NCBI RefSeq assembly: GCF_016650635.1
Contig: NZ_JAEKFI010000002.1
Span: 310,001-374,000 of the forward strand
Source: Pseudomonas sp. TH43
Lineage (GTDB): Bacteria; Pseudomonadota; Gammaproteobacteria; Pseudomonadales; Pseudomonadaceae
DNA length: 64,000 nt
Direction of reading: 5' to 3'
The notes under the pieces were generated by a model, which saw only the letters and a list, made by a program, of their open reading frames with translations, was not told the DNA's origin and searched no databases. Position 1 is the stretch's first letter. Every line of letters begins with the position of its first letter. Shown here one piece after another: positions 42,829 through 51,728 of this stretch. The translations under genes and the position numbers were made by a program.

Positions 42829-44118
42829 ATGACAATTTACACGCTTAGACTCATTACCACCTCCACGTACAACCCCGCTCAAATGCGGGCGACCGTGGTT
42901 GAGGCGCTAGGTAAAAAGTGCGAACCATTGAGAGTGGAAATCTACCAGGTCTCGAAGGGAGGTTTGGAGATTGAGGTCAAAGGAGAGCGTAAGCCTTTGG
43001 ATTCTGCGCACATGCTTCTGTCTCAGGACTTCGCTGTCCATCATCCGTTTGTAAGAGTGCTAGATGAGCTAGGTGATGCGCTGCGCAACGAGGCCTATCC
43101 ACTACTTGGGCGGCTCGAGCAGGAGCTCCGTGCGTTCATCAACGAGGCCATGATCGCAGCCGGGCTGGGCATCGATTGGTTGAGCATGGTAGACGACGCA
43201 CGAATTTCTTCACGCGTTTTGGCTACCCTTCAAAAGGGTCAGAGTGCGATTTATCAGCATCCTGTGGAATTCACGGAGCTCGATCATCTCCTTGAAATAG
43301 TGACGTTGGATCTCGCCGCCTGGGCGGAGCAACGATCAATCACAGCTGATGACTTGTTGAGCTTGCTGGAGGTTGGAACCGATCTGAAGGATATTCGGGC
43401 GACCCTAGCCCAACGGATGAAGAAGCGCAGCTTCTGGGACGTGGTTTTCTCGCCCTTCTTCGACGATCTCCCGAGCTGGCAAAGTTGGAAATCTCGGTGG
43501 AAAAAAGAAGTTATCGGCTTACGAAACCGGGTGATGCATCATCGCCCAGTCTTTGACTGGGAAATCGATAAGCTCCGTGTGACAGTGGTGGAGTTCACCA
43601 CGTTGCTAAGTCAGCATCGGAAGAGATTATCCATGAAAGATAGGGAATCGATTCGCCAGTCCGCTCAGGAATTGATGGCGACATTCCAGTTTCGGCGCGA
43701 CCTGCACGAAGCGCTCGGAGGGTCGAGAATGACGGGGATTTCCGTCGCCTCGGAAGCGAAAGCCATATTTCTGTTCAATTCCGATGAGCCCGCGATGGTT
43801 AAAACGCTAGGGCCAAATGGTGCCGAAGAGCTAATCGTTCGGTACCGGGGTTCTGGAACATCAATAGAGCCCATCCTAGTACGAGCCAATCTTGCCTTAT
43901 ACAATCACGTAGTTGATGGCAGAGAGGTGCAGATGTTCGTTTCACTACGCCCCGGTGGAGGGATGTATCACCTAGGGCAGGCGGAGTATCGGCGCCATTC
44001 CTACTACGAAAATCAGGACGGCACACTGTCTGTGATGTTCGAGCTCGCACTGACTCCATCACTAGCACTACGCGAACGAAATAAACGGCCAGTCACAGAC
44101 CTTGATAAGGCTCAATGA
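42829..44118 (+). CDS. HEPN-domain protein, probable RNase effector
   Basis: A 429-residue soluble protein. The central helical part (about 85-270) ends in GLRNRVMHHRPVFDWEIDKL, with Arg232 and His237 in the R-x4-H form of HEPN ribonucleases and of Swt1/Abi-like domains. The N-terminal 80 residues and the C-terminal 150 residues (beta-rich, IVRYRGSGTSIEPILVR) are unrecognised and may sense the trigger. HEPN proteins of this build typically cleave RNA during phage infection. No NTase/MNT antitoxin gene is adjacent; the next gene encodes a small membrane protein. Confidence 0.7.
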   Translation: MTIYTLRLITTSTYNPAQMRATVVEALGKKCEPLRVEIYQVSKGGLEIEVKGERKPLDSAHMLLSQDFAVHHPFVRVLDELGDALRNEAYPLLGRLEQELRAFINEAMIAAGLGIDWLSMVDDARISSRVLATLQKGQSAIYQHPVEFTELDHLLEIVTLDLAAWAEQRSITADDLLSLLEVGTDLKDIRATLAQRMKKRSFWDVVFSPFFDDLPSWQSWKSRWKKEVIGLRNRVMHHRPVFDWEIDKLRVTVVEFTTLLSQHRKRLSMKDRESIRQSAQELMATFQFRRDLHEALGGSRMTGISVASEAKAIFLFNSDEPAMVKTLGPNGAEELIVRYRGSGTSIEPILVRANLALYNHVVDGREVQMFVSLRPGGGMYHLGQAEYRRHSYYENQDGTLSVMFELALTPSLALRERNKRPVTDLDKAQ

Positions 44119-44388
44119 AGGTTTTCTTGGCTCTGTCGGCAGGCCAATTCCTGCGGACGCACTGAAGCCCCTCGGAGCCCATCCTCACCATTACGGAGTC
44201 CGGCAAATCCCCCCGAATACCGCGACTCCAGTCGAGGCTTGCGTCGGATCCTGTCGTGCATAACGCTAGAGATTAATGGTTAAATCTTTCGCTTAGGGCT
44301 CGCTAGCGGCTTGTTAGGAAGATCCATCGAACGTGTAACACCCGAATTTTCGGACTTCTATCAATATGGAGCAAAAGGGGATAATGGA

Positions 44389-44802
44389 ATGAGCGAAAAA
44401 AAACGATTAAATGGATTCGCGAGAGCCACTGTACGCATAGCCTCCAAGATATATTTCACTGACACAACACTAGGAGTCTTCCTAGTTTATGGAGCTACAG
44501 GATTAGCATGCTTTATATTAACTGCGACGTACCTATCATTTACCGGTGCTCACAATGTACTTCTTAACGTAACAATTATCACATCGAAACTTCTGGCATG
44601 GCTGGGACTTGCGTATGGAACAATGCAAAAAATTGGAGCACCTCTAGAAGAGGAAATTAATAATCTACGAAAAACCCAGAAGAAAGCCCCACTTCTTTCG
44701 AGATCGGACGAGGCTCCTTGGACTCATTTATGGCTATGGATTGTAGGATTTATATTTCTTTTAATAGCTACAATATTTGACATCATTAAAGCTGCTCACT
44801 AA
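44389..44802 (+). CDS. Small membrane protein of unknown function
   Basis: About 137 residues from ATG 44389, which has AAGGGG about 9 bases upstream; the frame is open further upstream without support. Three hydrophobic helices are visible (LGVFLVYGATGLACFILTA, NVTIITSKLLAWLGLAYG, and a C-terminal WIVGFIFLLIATIF). The codon use is AT-rich, unlike the HEPN gene before it. It may be an independent cargo gene or a partner of the HEPN protein. Confidence 0.6.
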   Translation: MSEKKRLNGFARATVRIASKIYFTDTTLGVFLVYGATGLACFILTATYLSFTGAHNVLLNVTIITSKLLAWLGLAYGTMQKIGAPLEEEINNLRKTQKKAPLLSRSDEAPWTHLWLWIVGFIFLLIATIFDIIKAAH

Positions 44803-44831
44803 TCTTCATCGCCGTAATACTACGAGGTGTT

Positions 44832-44957
44832 TAGTAGAGTCGTTGGGCCTGTTTTTTGGCTGGGTACCTATCACCCTGGGATCGAGGATGCCAGGAATGT
44901 GGCGTCCATTATTAAGGAAATGCTCGGCTGACTAGGTGAGCCGGGCCTATTGGCCCG
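44832..44957 (+). pseudogene. Exonuclease remnant F with hairpin
   Basis: From TTAGTAGAGTCGTTGGGCCT onward the sequence follows the last 100 bases of the exonuclease gene (ATCACCCTGGGATCGAGGAT, then GAATGTGGCGTCCATTATTA and GAAATGCTCGGC), ending at TGA 44929. The hairpin CGGGCCTATTGGCCCG is at 44942-44957. It separates the HEPN region from the NYN region. Confidence 0.88.
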
Positions 44958-45033
44958 AAGGAACAAACACTCCCCTCCAGGTCATCATCAAACCCCTGCT
45001 ACGCTTTGCTCTTCACCCGAACGGAGTCGCGTC

Positions 45034-45258
45034 ATGGCCGAGCAATATTCCCTCCCCGACGTACTGGCAAGAATGTACGAAAACCAACTAGCAATCGAAG
45101 CGGCACTGATGGAGCTCGTCCTGCTGGAGGAGCAGCGCGGTTCATCTGAGGCCTGCGACAATGCGCGTATCGCACTGGAAACGATTGGCGAGAATGCGGG
45201 GCATATAAAGCAGGGGATTGCGAGATTGGGAGGAGATCCTGGGACATCGATTTATTAG
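45034..45258 (+). CDS. Unknown small helical protein
   Basis: A 74-residue acidic helical protein (MAEQYSLPDVLARMYENQLA...) from ATG 45034, with CGGAG about 9 bases upstream. No domain is recognised. Its composition is that of a real protein and it stands alone between remnant F and the NYN gene. Confidence 0.55.
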   Translation: MAEQYSLPDVLARMYENQLAIEAALMELVLLEEQRGSSEACDNARIALETIGENAGHIKQGIARLGGDPGTSIY

Positions 45259-45377
45259 TCCTCACACCTTAAGCAGGCATCGTTGCCTCCAAAATAAAGT
45301 ATCCCTCAACGGGTATAAATACGAGCGACCGAAGCCTCGTTTACAGATATGGTGACGCGCTCACTCAAGGATGAACC

Positions 45378-46172
45378 ATGACCGCGCATACCGCCAGTAA
45401 TGCTCAAAAGCGACTCGCAGTGTTGATCGACGCTGACAATGCCCCTGCGGCAATCGTCGAAGGCCTGTTTGAAGAAATTGCTAAGTACGGCGTCGCAAGC
45501 GTGAAGCGCATCTACGGCGACTGGACTGGCCCTCATCTCGGCGGCTGGAAGAAAGTCCTGCTTGATCACTCAATTCAACCCATCCAGCAATTCGCCTACA
45601 CCAAAGGCAAAAATGCCACTGACAGTTCGCTCATCATCGATGCCATGGACTTGCTATACACTCGCCGCTTCGACGGGTTTTGCTTAGTATCGAGCGACAG
45701 CGATTTCACGCGATTGGCTTCTCGATTACGCGAAGAGGGCTTGACCGTTTACGGGTTCGGCGAAGAGAAAACACCCAAGCCTTTCGTGGCCGCATGCGAC
45801 AAATTCATCTACATCGAGTTACTCCGCGAGGATGTCATCGCACCTATCAATGGTGAGCCTAGTATGGCTTCTGTTGCGCCCCCTGATGTGGCCAAGCCAT
45901 TAGTTACTGAGCCATCCAAAAAGCCTAAGGCACCGGTGGGCTTCATCGCCAAAATCTTGGACGACATTGCTGACGAGGATGGATGGGCACACCTAGGCGC
46001 GCTAGGCGCGAACATTACGAAACTACGTCCGGAGTTTGATCCACGCACTCATGGCTACAAAAAACTGAGTGACCTAATCAAAGGCTATCCGCACGCCTTT
46101 GAACTACAGGCCAGAGGTACTTCAGGTGGCACGGCAGTAATGTATGCTCGTCACAAGCAGCCAAGCAAATGA
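45378..46172 (+). CDS. NYN-domain (LabA-like) protein with C-terminal OST-HTH/LOTUS domain
   Basis: A 264-residue protein. Residues 10-150 are a PIN-like NYN domain with the acidic catalytic set: VLIDADNAPAAIVEGLFEEI, DSSLIIDAMDLLYTRRF and FCLVSSDSDFTRLASRLRE. Residues about 185-260 (PVGFIAKILDDIADEDGWAH...FDPRTHGYKKLSDLIKGYP) are a LOTUS/OST-HTH RNA-binding domain. Such proteins are predicted ribonucleases acting on structured RNA. They are common on islands but also in core genomes, so a defence role is possible rather than shown. Confidence 0.88.
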   Translation: MTAHTASNAQKRLAVLIDADNAPAAIVEGLFEEIAKYGVASVKRIYGDWTGPHLGGWKKVLLDHSIQPIQQFAYTKGKNATDSSLIIDAMDLLYTRRFDGFCLVSSDSDFTRLASRLREEGLTVYGFGEEKTPKPFVAACDKFIYIELLREDVIAPINGEPSMASVAPPDVAKPLVTEPSKKPKAPVGFIAKILDDIADEDGWAHLGALGANITKLRPEFDPRTHGYKKLSDLIKGYPHAFELQARGTSGGTAVMYARHKQPSK

Positions 46173-47080
46173 GAGGTCGCGTCCAAGCGGATGACCTTAC
46201 CGTGACCCAGTTTATGCCCGCGAGCCCCACCGCCCCCCCAGGACTAGCCCCGCCCCACCTCGCCTTTTCAGCAATGAGTCTGCTTAAGAAAACCAAAGAC
46301 TTAGTAAAAAGATCATCTGTAGTGGTCAACCAAGGCCGATCATTCCAGAGCCGCTACGGACATGATCATAAGGTGAGCTTTGAGTGAATCCAACCACTGT
46401 AACGTCGAGATCGCCGAATCGTTTCCTGGTGGGACGAACAGACAACGACTGCTCGCTCTCTTCAATGCTGGAATGCCGAAGCCAAGGATTCTGAACAAGC
46501 AGGAAAAGGTAAGCGCCTGGCTGCGCACGCAGCCCCTTTGATAGCGACGCGAGATTACGAACGCTTAGCAAACGACTGTGAATTATTTAAATTATTGGCT
46601 AGCCATAATTATCGCCCTGCCATAATTCTGAATAATTTTGCTTGTAATCACAGTCGGAACCTAGCAGGCCATTTGGGTCACCAGTCATAGGCGGGCACAA
46701 GGCCCGAAGGAACGACTGAGCAAATCAGACCATTGCAGTACGCCCGATCTGCCCTGTGTAACACTTAGATCAGAATCGTCGCCAGGGCTGGGATCTAGGA
46801 TAATTTTCGAAACGTTACGCTCAAGGGGAATGAAGGCGTCCAGATGCCCGGTCATAGCAGATCTAAAGGTTATGAAGAGAGCCAAGAGTGGCTCACCGTA
46901 TATCCCTACGCTATACGCTCGCTGGCATGCTGTATATGACATCAAGCTCCGATAACAAAAGTACGTGCACAAGCCCTACACACGCCTATCGACGCTGTGT
47001 TCGAGTAAACTAGACCAATGGCAGTCGCATAATGGTAAGCACGTCTAATCAATCAAGACTTGCTGTTCGGATACATGCCT
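46173..47080. other. Long region of decayed DNA with a shared repeat
   Basis: About 900 bp with no convincing gene. At about 46680-46716 it carries the ACCAGTCATAGGCGGGCACA plus AGGCCCGAAGGAACGAC element, repeated at 30.18 kb and resembling the exonuclease 3' hairpin. The frames at 46.2-46.4 and 46.7-47.0 kb have no recognisable products. I read it as remains of lost cargo. Confidence 0.5.
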
Positions 47081-47830
47081 TTAACTCGCCGAGACGCAAA
47101 CACCGACGTCCGCCTCAAGCCTTCCAACAGCGATTTGGACGCGCTCCAGTTCTTCTTTGCTTATCGTTGTCTGCGTTCCATCAGATTTGAATATGAAAGC
47201 AACACTTTTACTTTTGTCGACTCCGGCCATTGGTGCTTTGGCGGATGCAAGCCCCATTTTTAGATAGGATTGGAACTGTACAAAATCTGGAGCGGTACTG
47301 ACAGCCCTTTTCCGTAATCGAGCAAATAGCTTGTCCTCCATTCGATACATTCCGGCATTTAAAAGCTTCAAGGCGTAAGTAGTAGCATCTCCTCCTCCAG
47401 ACGGAGCGATAACGAACTCCATGGCAGGGCTATCCAAATTTAGAGCCAGCTCTCTCAGACATTTAGTCGACACATAGGCAGATGTGTATGCGTCATTTTG
47501 TTTCTCAACACCATAGAAACTGGAGACCAATGTAGACACACCGACAGTCAGTGCTCCCGCTCCAGCGACTGGAATTGATTGAGCCACTGCACCGATCGCA
47601 CCTATGCTTCCACCGATCAAGTTGGCAGAACCAGTGTCCCACTCTCGCTCCTCCTGCTTAGCAATTTTAGCCCTGTATTGAAGTATTGTTTTTTCTGAGG
47701 CAATCGCAAAGTTTTCAATGGTCGTGGGGCGGTCGGCCACCACCTCCAAGTCCTTGATATTTGGCGCTAGATGGCCGCATCCTGAAACAACTCCTCCAAC
47801 AACCAATAAAAAAATAACTCTCGTCCTCAT
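47081..47830 (-). CDS. Putative lipoprotein
   Basis: A 249-residue protein from ATG 47830 (GGGAGAGGAA in front). The N-terminus MRTRVIFLLVVGGVVSGCGH is a lipoprotein signal with the lipidated Cys in VSGC. A glycine/alanine-rich hydrophobic stretch follows at about 70-110 (GGSIGAIGAVAQSIPVAGAG). The mature part has no recognised family. It is divergent from the amidase gene and may belong functionally with the cell-wall enzymes, for example as an envelope-located immunity or assembly factor; that is inference. Confidence 0.65.
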   Translation of the reverse strand: MRTRVIFLLVVGGVVSGCGHLAPNIKDLEVVADRPTTIENFAIASEKTILQYRAKIAKQEEREWDTGSANLIGGSIGAIGAVAQSIPVAGAGALTVGVSTLVSSFYGVEKQNDAYTSAYVSTKCLRELALNLDSPAMEFVIAPSGGGDATTYALKLLNAGMYRMEDKLFARLRKRAVSTAPDFVQFQSYLKMGLASAKAPMAGVDKSKSVAFIFKSDGTQTTISKEELERVQIAVGRLEADVGVCVSAS

Positions 47831-48066
47831 TTCCTCTCCCTGCCGTCGATCTCGCGTGTCAGAAGGCTGAAATTGATGATAGTCGTAAGCCGGAAAACTT
47901 CCTGCTCGAAAGTGATAGCTCATCACAAATTCCAGCTACGCTGAGTTTTGACTTGAGCGGATTTTCGGTCTTTCTGTATGGCCAGTATCAAACGGAATGC
48001 TGTCAGTCACCACTCAGAAGAAGAAACGCTTCAGCCGAGGTGCTCTCAACCTAGGAAAGGACAGAA

Positions 48067-48747
48067 ATGCCTAAGCCAATAGACTATTATTTCCAATTGC
48101 CACCTGAAGCACGGCCAAGCTACTCCCCTTTGCAAGAAGAACTCCATCCGGACTTCGAATGGCTTAATCAAAATCGGGCTCGCTCGCGAGGAAAAGACGT
48201 ATTCGAAGCCATTGATACAGTCGTTATCCATGCGACAGCTGGATACGCCACATCCCACGCGGTAGAAAACTGGCATCAGAAGGTTGCAAGTGCCCATTGG
48301 ATCATCCCCGACGAGAAGGAGCCCCAACATGGTCACTTCGTTTGGGGAACTGTCGCAGAAGCGAAAGCCGCATATCATGTTCGGGACGCTATTACTGTCG
48401 CAGAGACTGCTCTAGGCGATGGGCCGAATGTCAACAACAGAAGCCTCGGTATCGAAATAGTTAACACCCAAGATGTTCAGAACTACCAAGATCCATTTTC
48501 AACTTGGCAAGTGACCATGACGGCAAGGATTGTGCTTTACGCTTGGGCCAAGTATCCCAACCTCAAACACGTGATCTCTCATGCAAAATTAGACCCTACA
48601 CGCAGAGACGACCCGGGAATTCAGTTTCCATGGGACGACTTCAAAAACATGGTATTGACGCACTCTGTATTACCACCGAGGAATCCATTGGTTTTTGAAA
48701 CGGTAGACCTTGATGCCAAAGAGGGCGGCAGTTGCTGCTCGCCTTGA
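48067..48747 (+). CDS. N-acetylmuramoyl-L-alanine amidase (Amidase_2 type)
   Basis: A 226-residue protein. The T7-lysozyme-like fold is shown by DTVVIHATAGY (Zn His55), ASAHWIIPDE, AYHVRDA, NRSLGIEIVN and VISHAKLDPTRRDDPG (second and third zinc ligands). It should cleave the lactyl-alanine bond between glycan and peptide in peptidoglycan. There is no signal peptide, so export would need a phage-like holin or a secretion system; a CCSP tail ends the protein. AAAGGA lies 6 bases before the ATG. With the next gene it forms a cell-wall-directed pair. Confidence 0.82.
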   Translation: MPKPIDYYFQLPPEARPSYSPLQEELHPDFEWLNQNRARSRGKDVFEAIDTVVIHATAGYATSHAVENWHQKVASAHWIIPDEKEPQHGHFVWGTVAEAKAAYHVRDAITVAETALGDGPNVNNRSLGIEIVNTQDVQNYQDPFSTWQVTMTARIVLYAWAKYPNLKHVISHAKLDPTRRDDPGIQFPWDDFKNMVLTHSVLPPRNPLVFETVDLDAKEGGSCCSP

Positions 48748-48973
48748 AAAAATTAACCTATCAGGAATCAAGCAAACCCCACCCCTGACAATCGCATTTT
48801 GAAGAGGGTCATCAAGATTTTGCCACGCAGACTAAGACTGTAAGATAGGTGACACGATCTACATCGACATAACGCCGCTCGTCATATCCCACCCACAGCT
48901 TAAAATATCACCTAAACTGAAATATGTATGGATTTTTTTAGTAATTCTACTCAATATTGTGGAGCAGATTGCA

Positions 48974-49573
48974 ATGTTAACCCCAGAAAAACCAAGGCTA
49001 AGCACCTCAAAACTTGAAGAGTTATTAGAGCCGTATAATATTGACCACAAAAAATACCCCCTCATAGTTATTGGCATTAGAGGTTACTATAGAGATCAAA
49101 TGGGCGCCCCAGAGGTAAATGATAGAGGCATATATGATGATGCAATTTTTATTTATTCACCTCACGCAATGGTCGCTTACAACGGCAACACCGACCCGTC
49201 TAAATATAGAACAGGAGAAGGGAATGGGGCTGAAAAAGGTATGGCTTCGCTGAACCCTGGGGTATGGTATGCGCACCGCTTCGACTATCATAAAGGTGAT
49301 TATCTTGCACTCTGCCAGCGCGAAGGGAAAGTTACTGTGACTAGAGACGGCGATCCGCCTTACCTAGACACGGGTTTTTTCGGAATTAACATCCATCGCG
49401 GCGGTTACAATACCACCTCAAGTGAAGGCTGCCAGACCATCCATCCTTCACAGTGGGAAAGCTTTATACATTTAGCTGAAGACCAGGCCAAAAGGTATTA
49501 TGCAAGCTCGTGGAAGTCTGAAATCATCCCATATTTACTATTAGATCCTGACTCAGCATTAGTGGATGCGTAG
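48974..49573 (+). CDS. YkuD-like (L,D-transpeptidase fold) protein
   Basis: A 199-residue protein from ATG 48974 (TGGAG upstream). The segment FFGINIHRGGYNTTSSEGCQ, then TI, has the spaced His and Ser-x-Gly-Cys pattern of the YkuD active site, where the Cys attacks the stem peptide. IVIGIRGYY and IYDDAIFIYSP precede it. Relatives occur in phage and bacteriocin-like clusters as wall-active enzymes. No signal peptide is seen. It is about 225 bp after the amidase gene, same strand, and more AT-rich. The family call rests on the motif only. Confidence 0.6.
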   Translation: MLTPEKPRLSTSKLEELLEPYNIDHKKYPLIVIGIRGYYRDQMGAPEVNDRGIYDDAIFIYSPHAMVAYNGNTDPSKYRTGEGNGAEKGMASLNPGVWYAHRFDYHKGDYLALCQREGKVTVTRDGDPPYLDTGFFGINIHRGGYNTTSSEGCQTIHPSQWESFIHLAEDQAKRYYASSWKSEIIPYLLLDPDSALVDA

Positions 49574-49808
49574 GATTTAAATTAGCTTCTTATAATTGGC
49601 AAAATCTTAACTGGATCTTCCGTACCAGACACACTTACCAGAAGGAAAAATGCTATTTTCCTCCTAGATTGCCCGCCACATGTCAACTGACTTGTTTACT
49701 GCAATACATCTATAGGTGGCAGCCTATACTACTGACGACCAAAAAATAAAAAATATTATGTGGACACCTAAATTGCACAGCTCAGCTTATTTAATTTCGA
49801 CATTAGCT
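49574..49808. other. AT-rich intergenic region
   Basis: About 235 bp, one of the most AT-rich stretches in the window, between convergent genes. No hairpin with a clear T tract and no gene are seen. Confidence 0.5.
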
Positions 49809-50366
49809 CTAATGCATAATTTGACCTCTCTGTTGATCAAACTTGATTATTTTGTCCTGTTGAAATTTCGAACCTGCATCATTGGGAAGTTCAATTATAA
49901 CCCTCTCTCTGCCACGAAGTTCAGGGGGAACTTCAAATGCCCGGCCTCCACCACTTCCACCACCTGAGCCTACTACCACTCCATCACATGGAGGAGTGCA
50001 TGGCTGATAGGCTTGCCTGGGCATTATGGCTATGGAGGCGGGAGCAGAAGCGTCGGCTTTAAACGACGAAGCCCCCTTGGTAACGTTAGCCACAACAGTA
50101 TCTTTTCTGGTGTAGTCGATACCATCCAACACGGCTGCAAAGAATTTTACGTCAGGACAGTGTCTACTCAATTCTTCAATATCCCAGAACGACCTGCTAT
50201 ACATGGCGCTAGCGGCTTGGTCTTTAGCTTTAATGGAGTCTCTTACCCGGTTATACGATTTAGCTGCCAAGTCATCAGCAGTTTTACAGTCAAGGTCTGC
50301 TGCCAATACAGCCACAGGAGTTGATAGAACAAACACACACATCATCAACAAGTTATTTGTATTCAT
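49809..50366 (-). CDS. Secreted protein of unknown function
   Basis: A 185-residue protein from ATG 50366. It has a clear signal peptide (MCVFVLSTPVAVLAADLDCK, cleavage after VLA). The mature part has four cysteines (DLDCK, SRHCP, QPCTPPC) and a GSGGGSGGGR linker before a charged end. No family recognised. It overlaps the upstream membrane-protein gene by 14 bases, so both are made from one transcript and may act together in the envelope. Confidence 0.65.
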   Translation of the reverse strand: MNTNNLLMMCVFVLSTPVAVLAADLDCKTADDLAAKSYNRVRDSIKAKDQAASAMYSRSFWDIEELSRHCPDVKFFAAVLDGIDYTRKDTVVANVTKGASSFKADASAPASIAIMPRQAYQPCTPPCDGVVVGSGGGSGGGRAFEVPPELRGRERVIIELPNDAGSKFQQDKIIKFDQQRGQIMH

Positions 50367-51159
50367 TTGTTTTATCCGCGTTTGTGGTGTCCGCTGGTGG
50401 AGTGGCTCTGGCCTTTTTAGCATCCTCAACCGAAGGAATTTCCGTGACTTCAACTTGCGGGATGCTCGAGTTCTGCTTGGCGCCGGGATAATAAGTATAT
50501 CGCTCTGGTGAAGTATAGTTGTACTCTCCTTTTGAATATAACGTAGCAACAATTATGACACCTCCAATAAATATGCCAACAATGCCAGGGGTATTGCTCG
50601 CCACCAGCGCTTTAAATGTATCCCCGGCCGTCTCTTTTGCTTGAAGAGAAATTTTAGTTGAGTCGCCACTTGAAAAAAATGAAACGGCCAGACCACCAAA
50701 AATAATTCCTGAACCGATAAGCATCGACAAAAGCCGCAAAAGAGTTGTGTTGAGCAGTGTCAGACCTGCAAATGTGAACGATAGATCAGCTCCTGACTTA
50801 TCGGTGATAATCGTCGCGGTGCTATAAACAGAGTAACCGACCAAACAGATAAGCAAAAAGCTACACAAGCCGAGACCTAGTGCAACCCCTCCCCAAATTT
50901 TCGTTTGCCATTGCGGAATATGCCCAGGAGGATTGTTGTCTGTCCCGTCCGGCAGTGATAACAATTTTGGTTTATCTCTAATGATTTCAGTTTCAGCGAC
51001 TTTAGCTCCGGTGTTGGTAGCTTCTGCAGGCTGATCAAATTCTGCAGTTTTAGCAGTGGCTGAAGTCTCTATAGCAGTCGTATGTCCGGCATTCTCATTA
51101 GCGGGTTCTGCTGCCACCTCGACTTTGATCAGCGGGTCATCCGGTTTAGTATCCGCCAT
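50353..51159 (-). CDS. Membrane protein with acidic N-terminal tail
   Basis: About 268 residues from ATG 51159 (AGGAG 8 bases upstream). The first 80 residues are low-complexity and rich in Ala/Glu/Thr/Lys. Three transmembrane helices follow (about 90-115, 130-160 and 190-215), then a Pro/Lys-rich tail. No family recognised. It is coupled to the secreted protein gene by a 14-base overlap. Confidence 0.65.
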   Translation of the reverse strand: MADTKPDDPLIKVEVAAEPANENAGHTTAIETSATAKTAEFDQPAEATNTGAKVAETEIIRDKPKLLSLPDGTDNNPPGHIPQWQTKIWGGVALGLGLCSFLLICLVGYSVYSTATIITDKSGADLSFTFAGLTLLNTTLLRLLSMLIGSGIIFGGLAVSFFSSGDSTKISLQAKETAGDTFKALVASNTPGIVGIFIGGVIIVATLYSKGEYNYTSPERYTYYPGAKQNSSIPQVEVTEIPSVEDAKKARATPPADTTNADKTNEYK

Positions 51160-51377
51160 GATTCGACTCCTGTACCTGCCGTTAAAAGACAATAATTCGC
51201 GCCTACCCGATATTAATTTTTCGAGACCGTTCTAATGTTGACGGAGCCTATACACACCCCCATCATTTGGCCGAAGTTTAGATGACTTTGGATTCCTGTT
51301 GCACATCCTCATGCAGGTAACACCAATTGATTCGGCATATCTAATGTAGCCAATGGTTATTTTCATCAACTTTACAG

Positions 51378-51728
51378 TTGACTTGCGCCACTTCGGAGGG
51401 GCAACCCTTTCCGCCCACGTGGGGTGACTATGGTGAAACAGATCAGCGCACGCTCGAAACGCTCTGGCATATTGGCGTCGATTCAACTGGGCTACGAAGC
51501 AAATCAATCGACGAGTTTCAGGGGCAGAATTTTCACTATGTTGTCACCTTGTGTGACAAATCATCTGAGGAAGCATCCCGGATGCCATCATCAGAAGAGA
51601 TAATGACTTGGAACTTCGAGGATCCGGCTAACAGTGAAAAGCCTGAGCCTTTTCGCCATGCCCTCCAGGAAATCCATAACCGCATCAAGATGTTCGTCAC
51701 GTTAAAAACTCGGAATACATCAGCGTAG
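51378..51728 (+). pseudogene. Truncated arsenate reductase (low-Mr phosphatase type)
   Basis: The frame from about 51435 (HPLTLETL-like DQRTLETLWHIGVDSTGLRS, then VVTLCDKSSEEA and TWNFEDPANS...FRHALQEIHNRIK) is the C-terminal two thirds of a thioredoxin-type ArsC. The N-terminal C-x5-R catalytic loop is absent and the upstream sequence does not encode it. It cannot be an active reductase. It has no tie to the core arsB 46 kb away. Confidence 0.75.
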
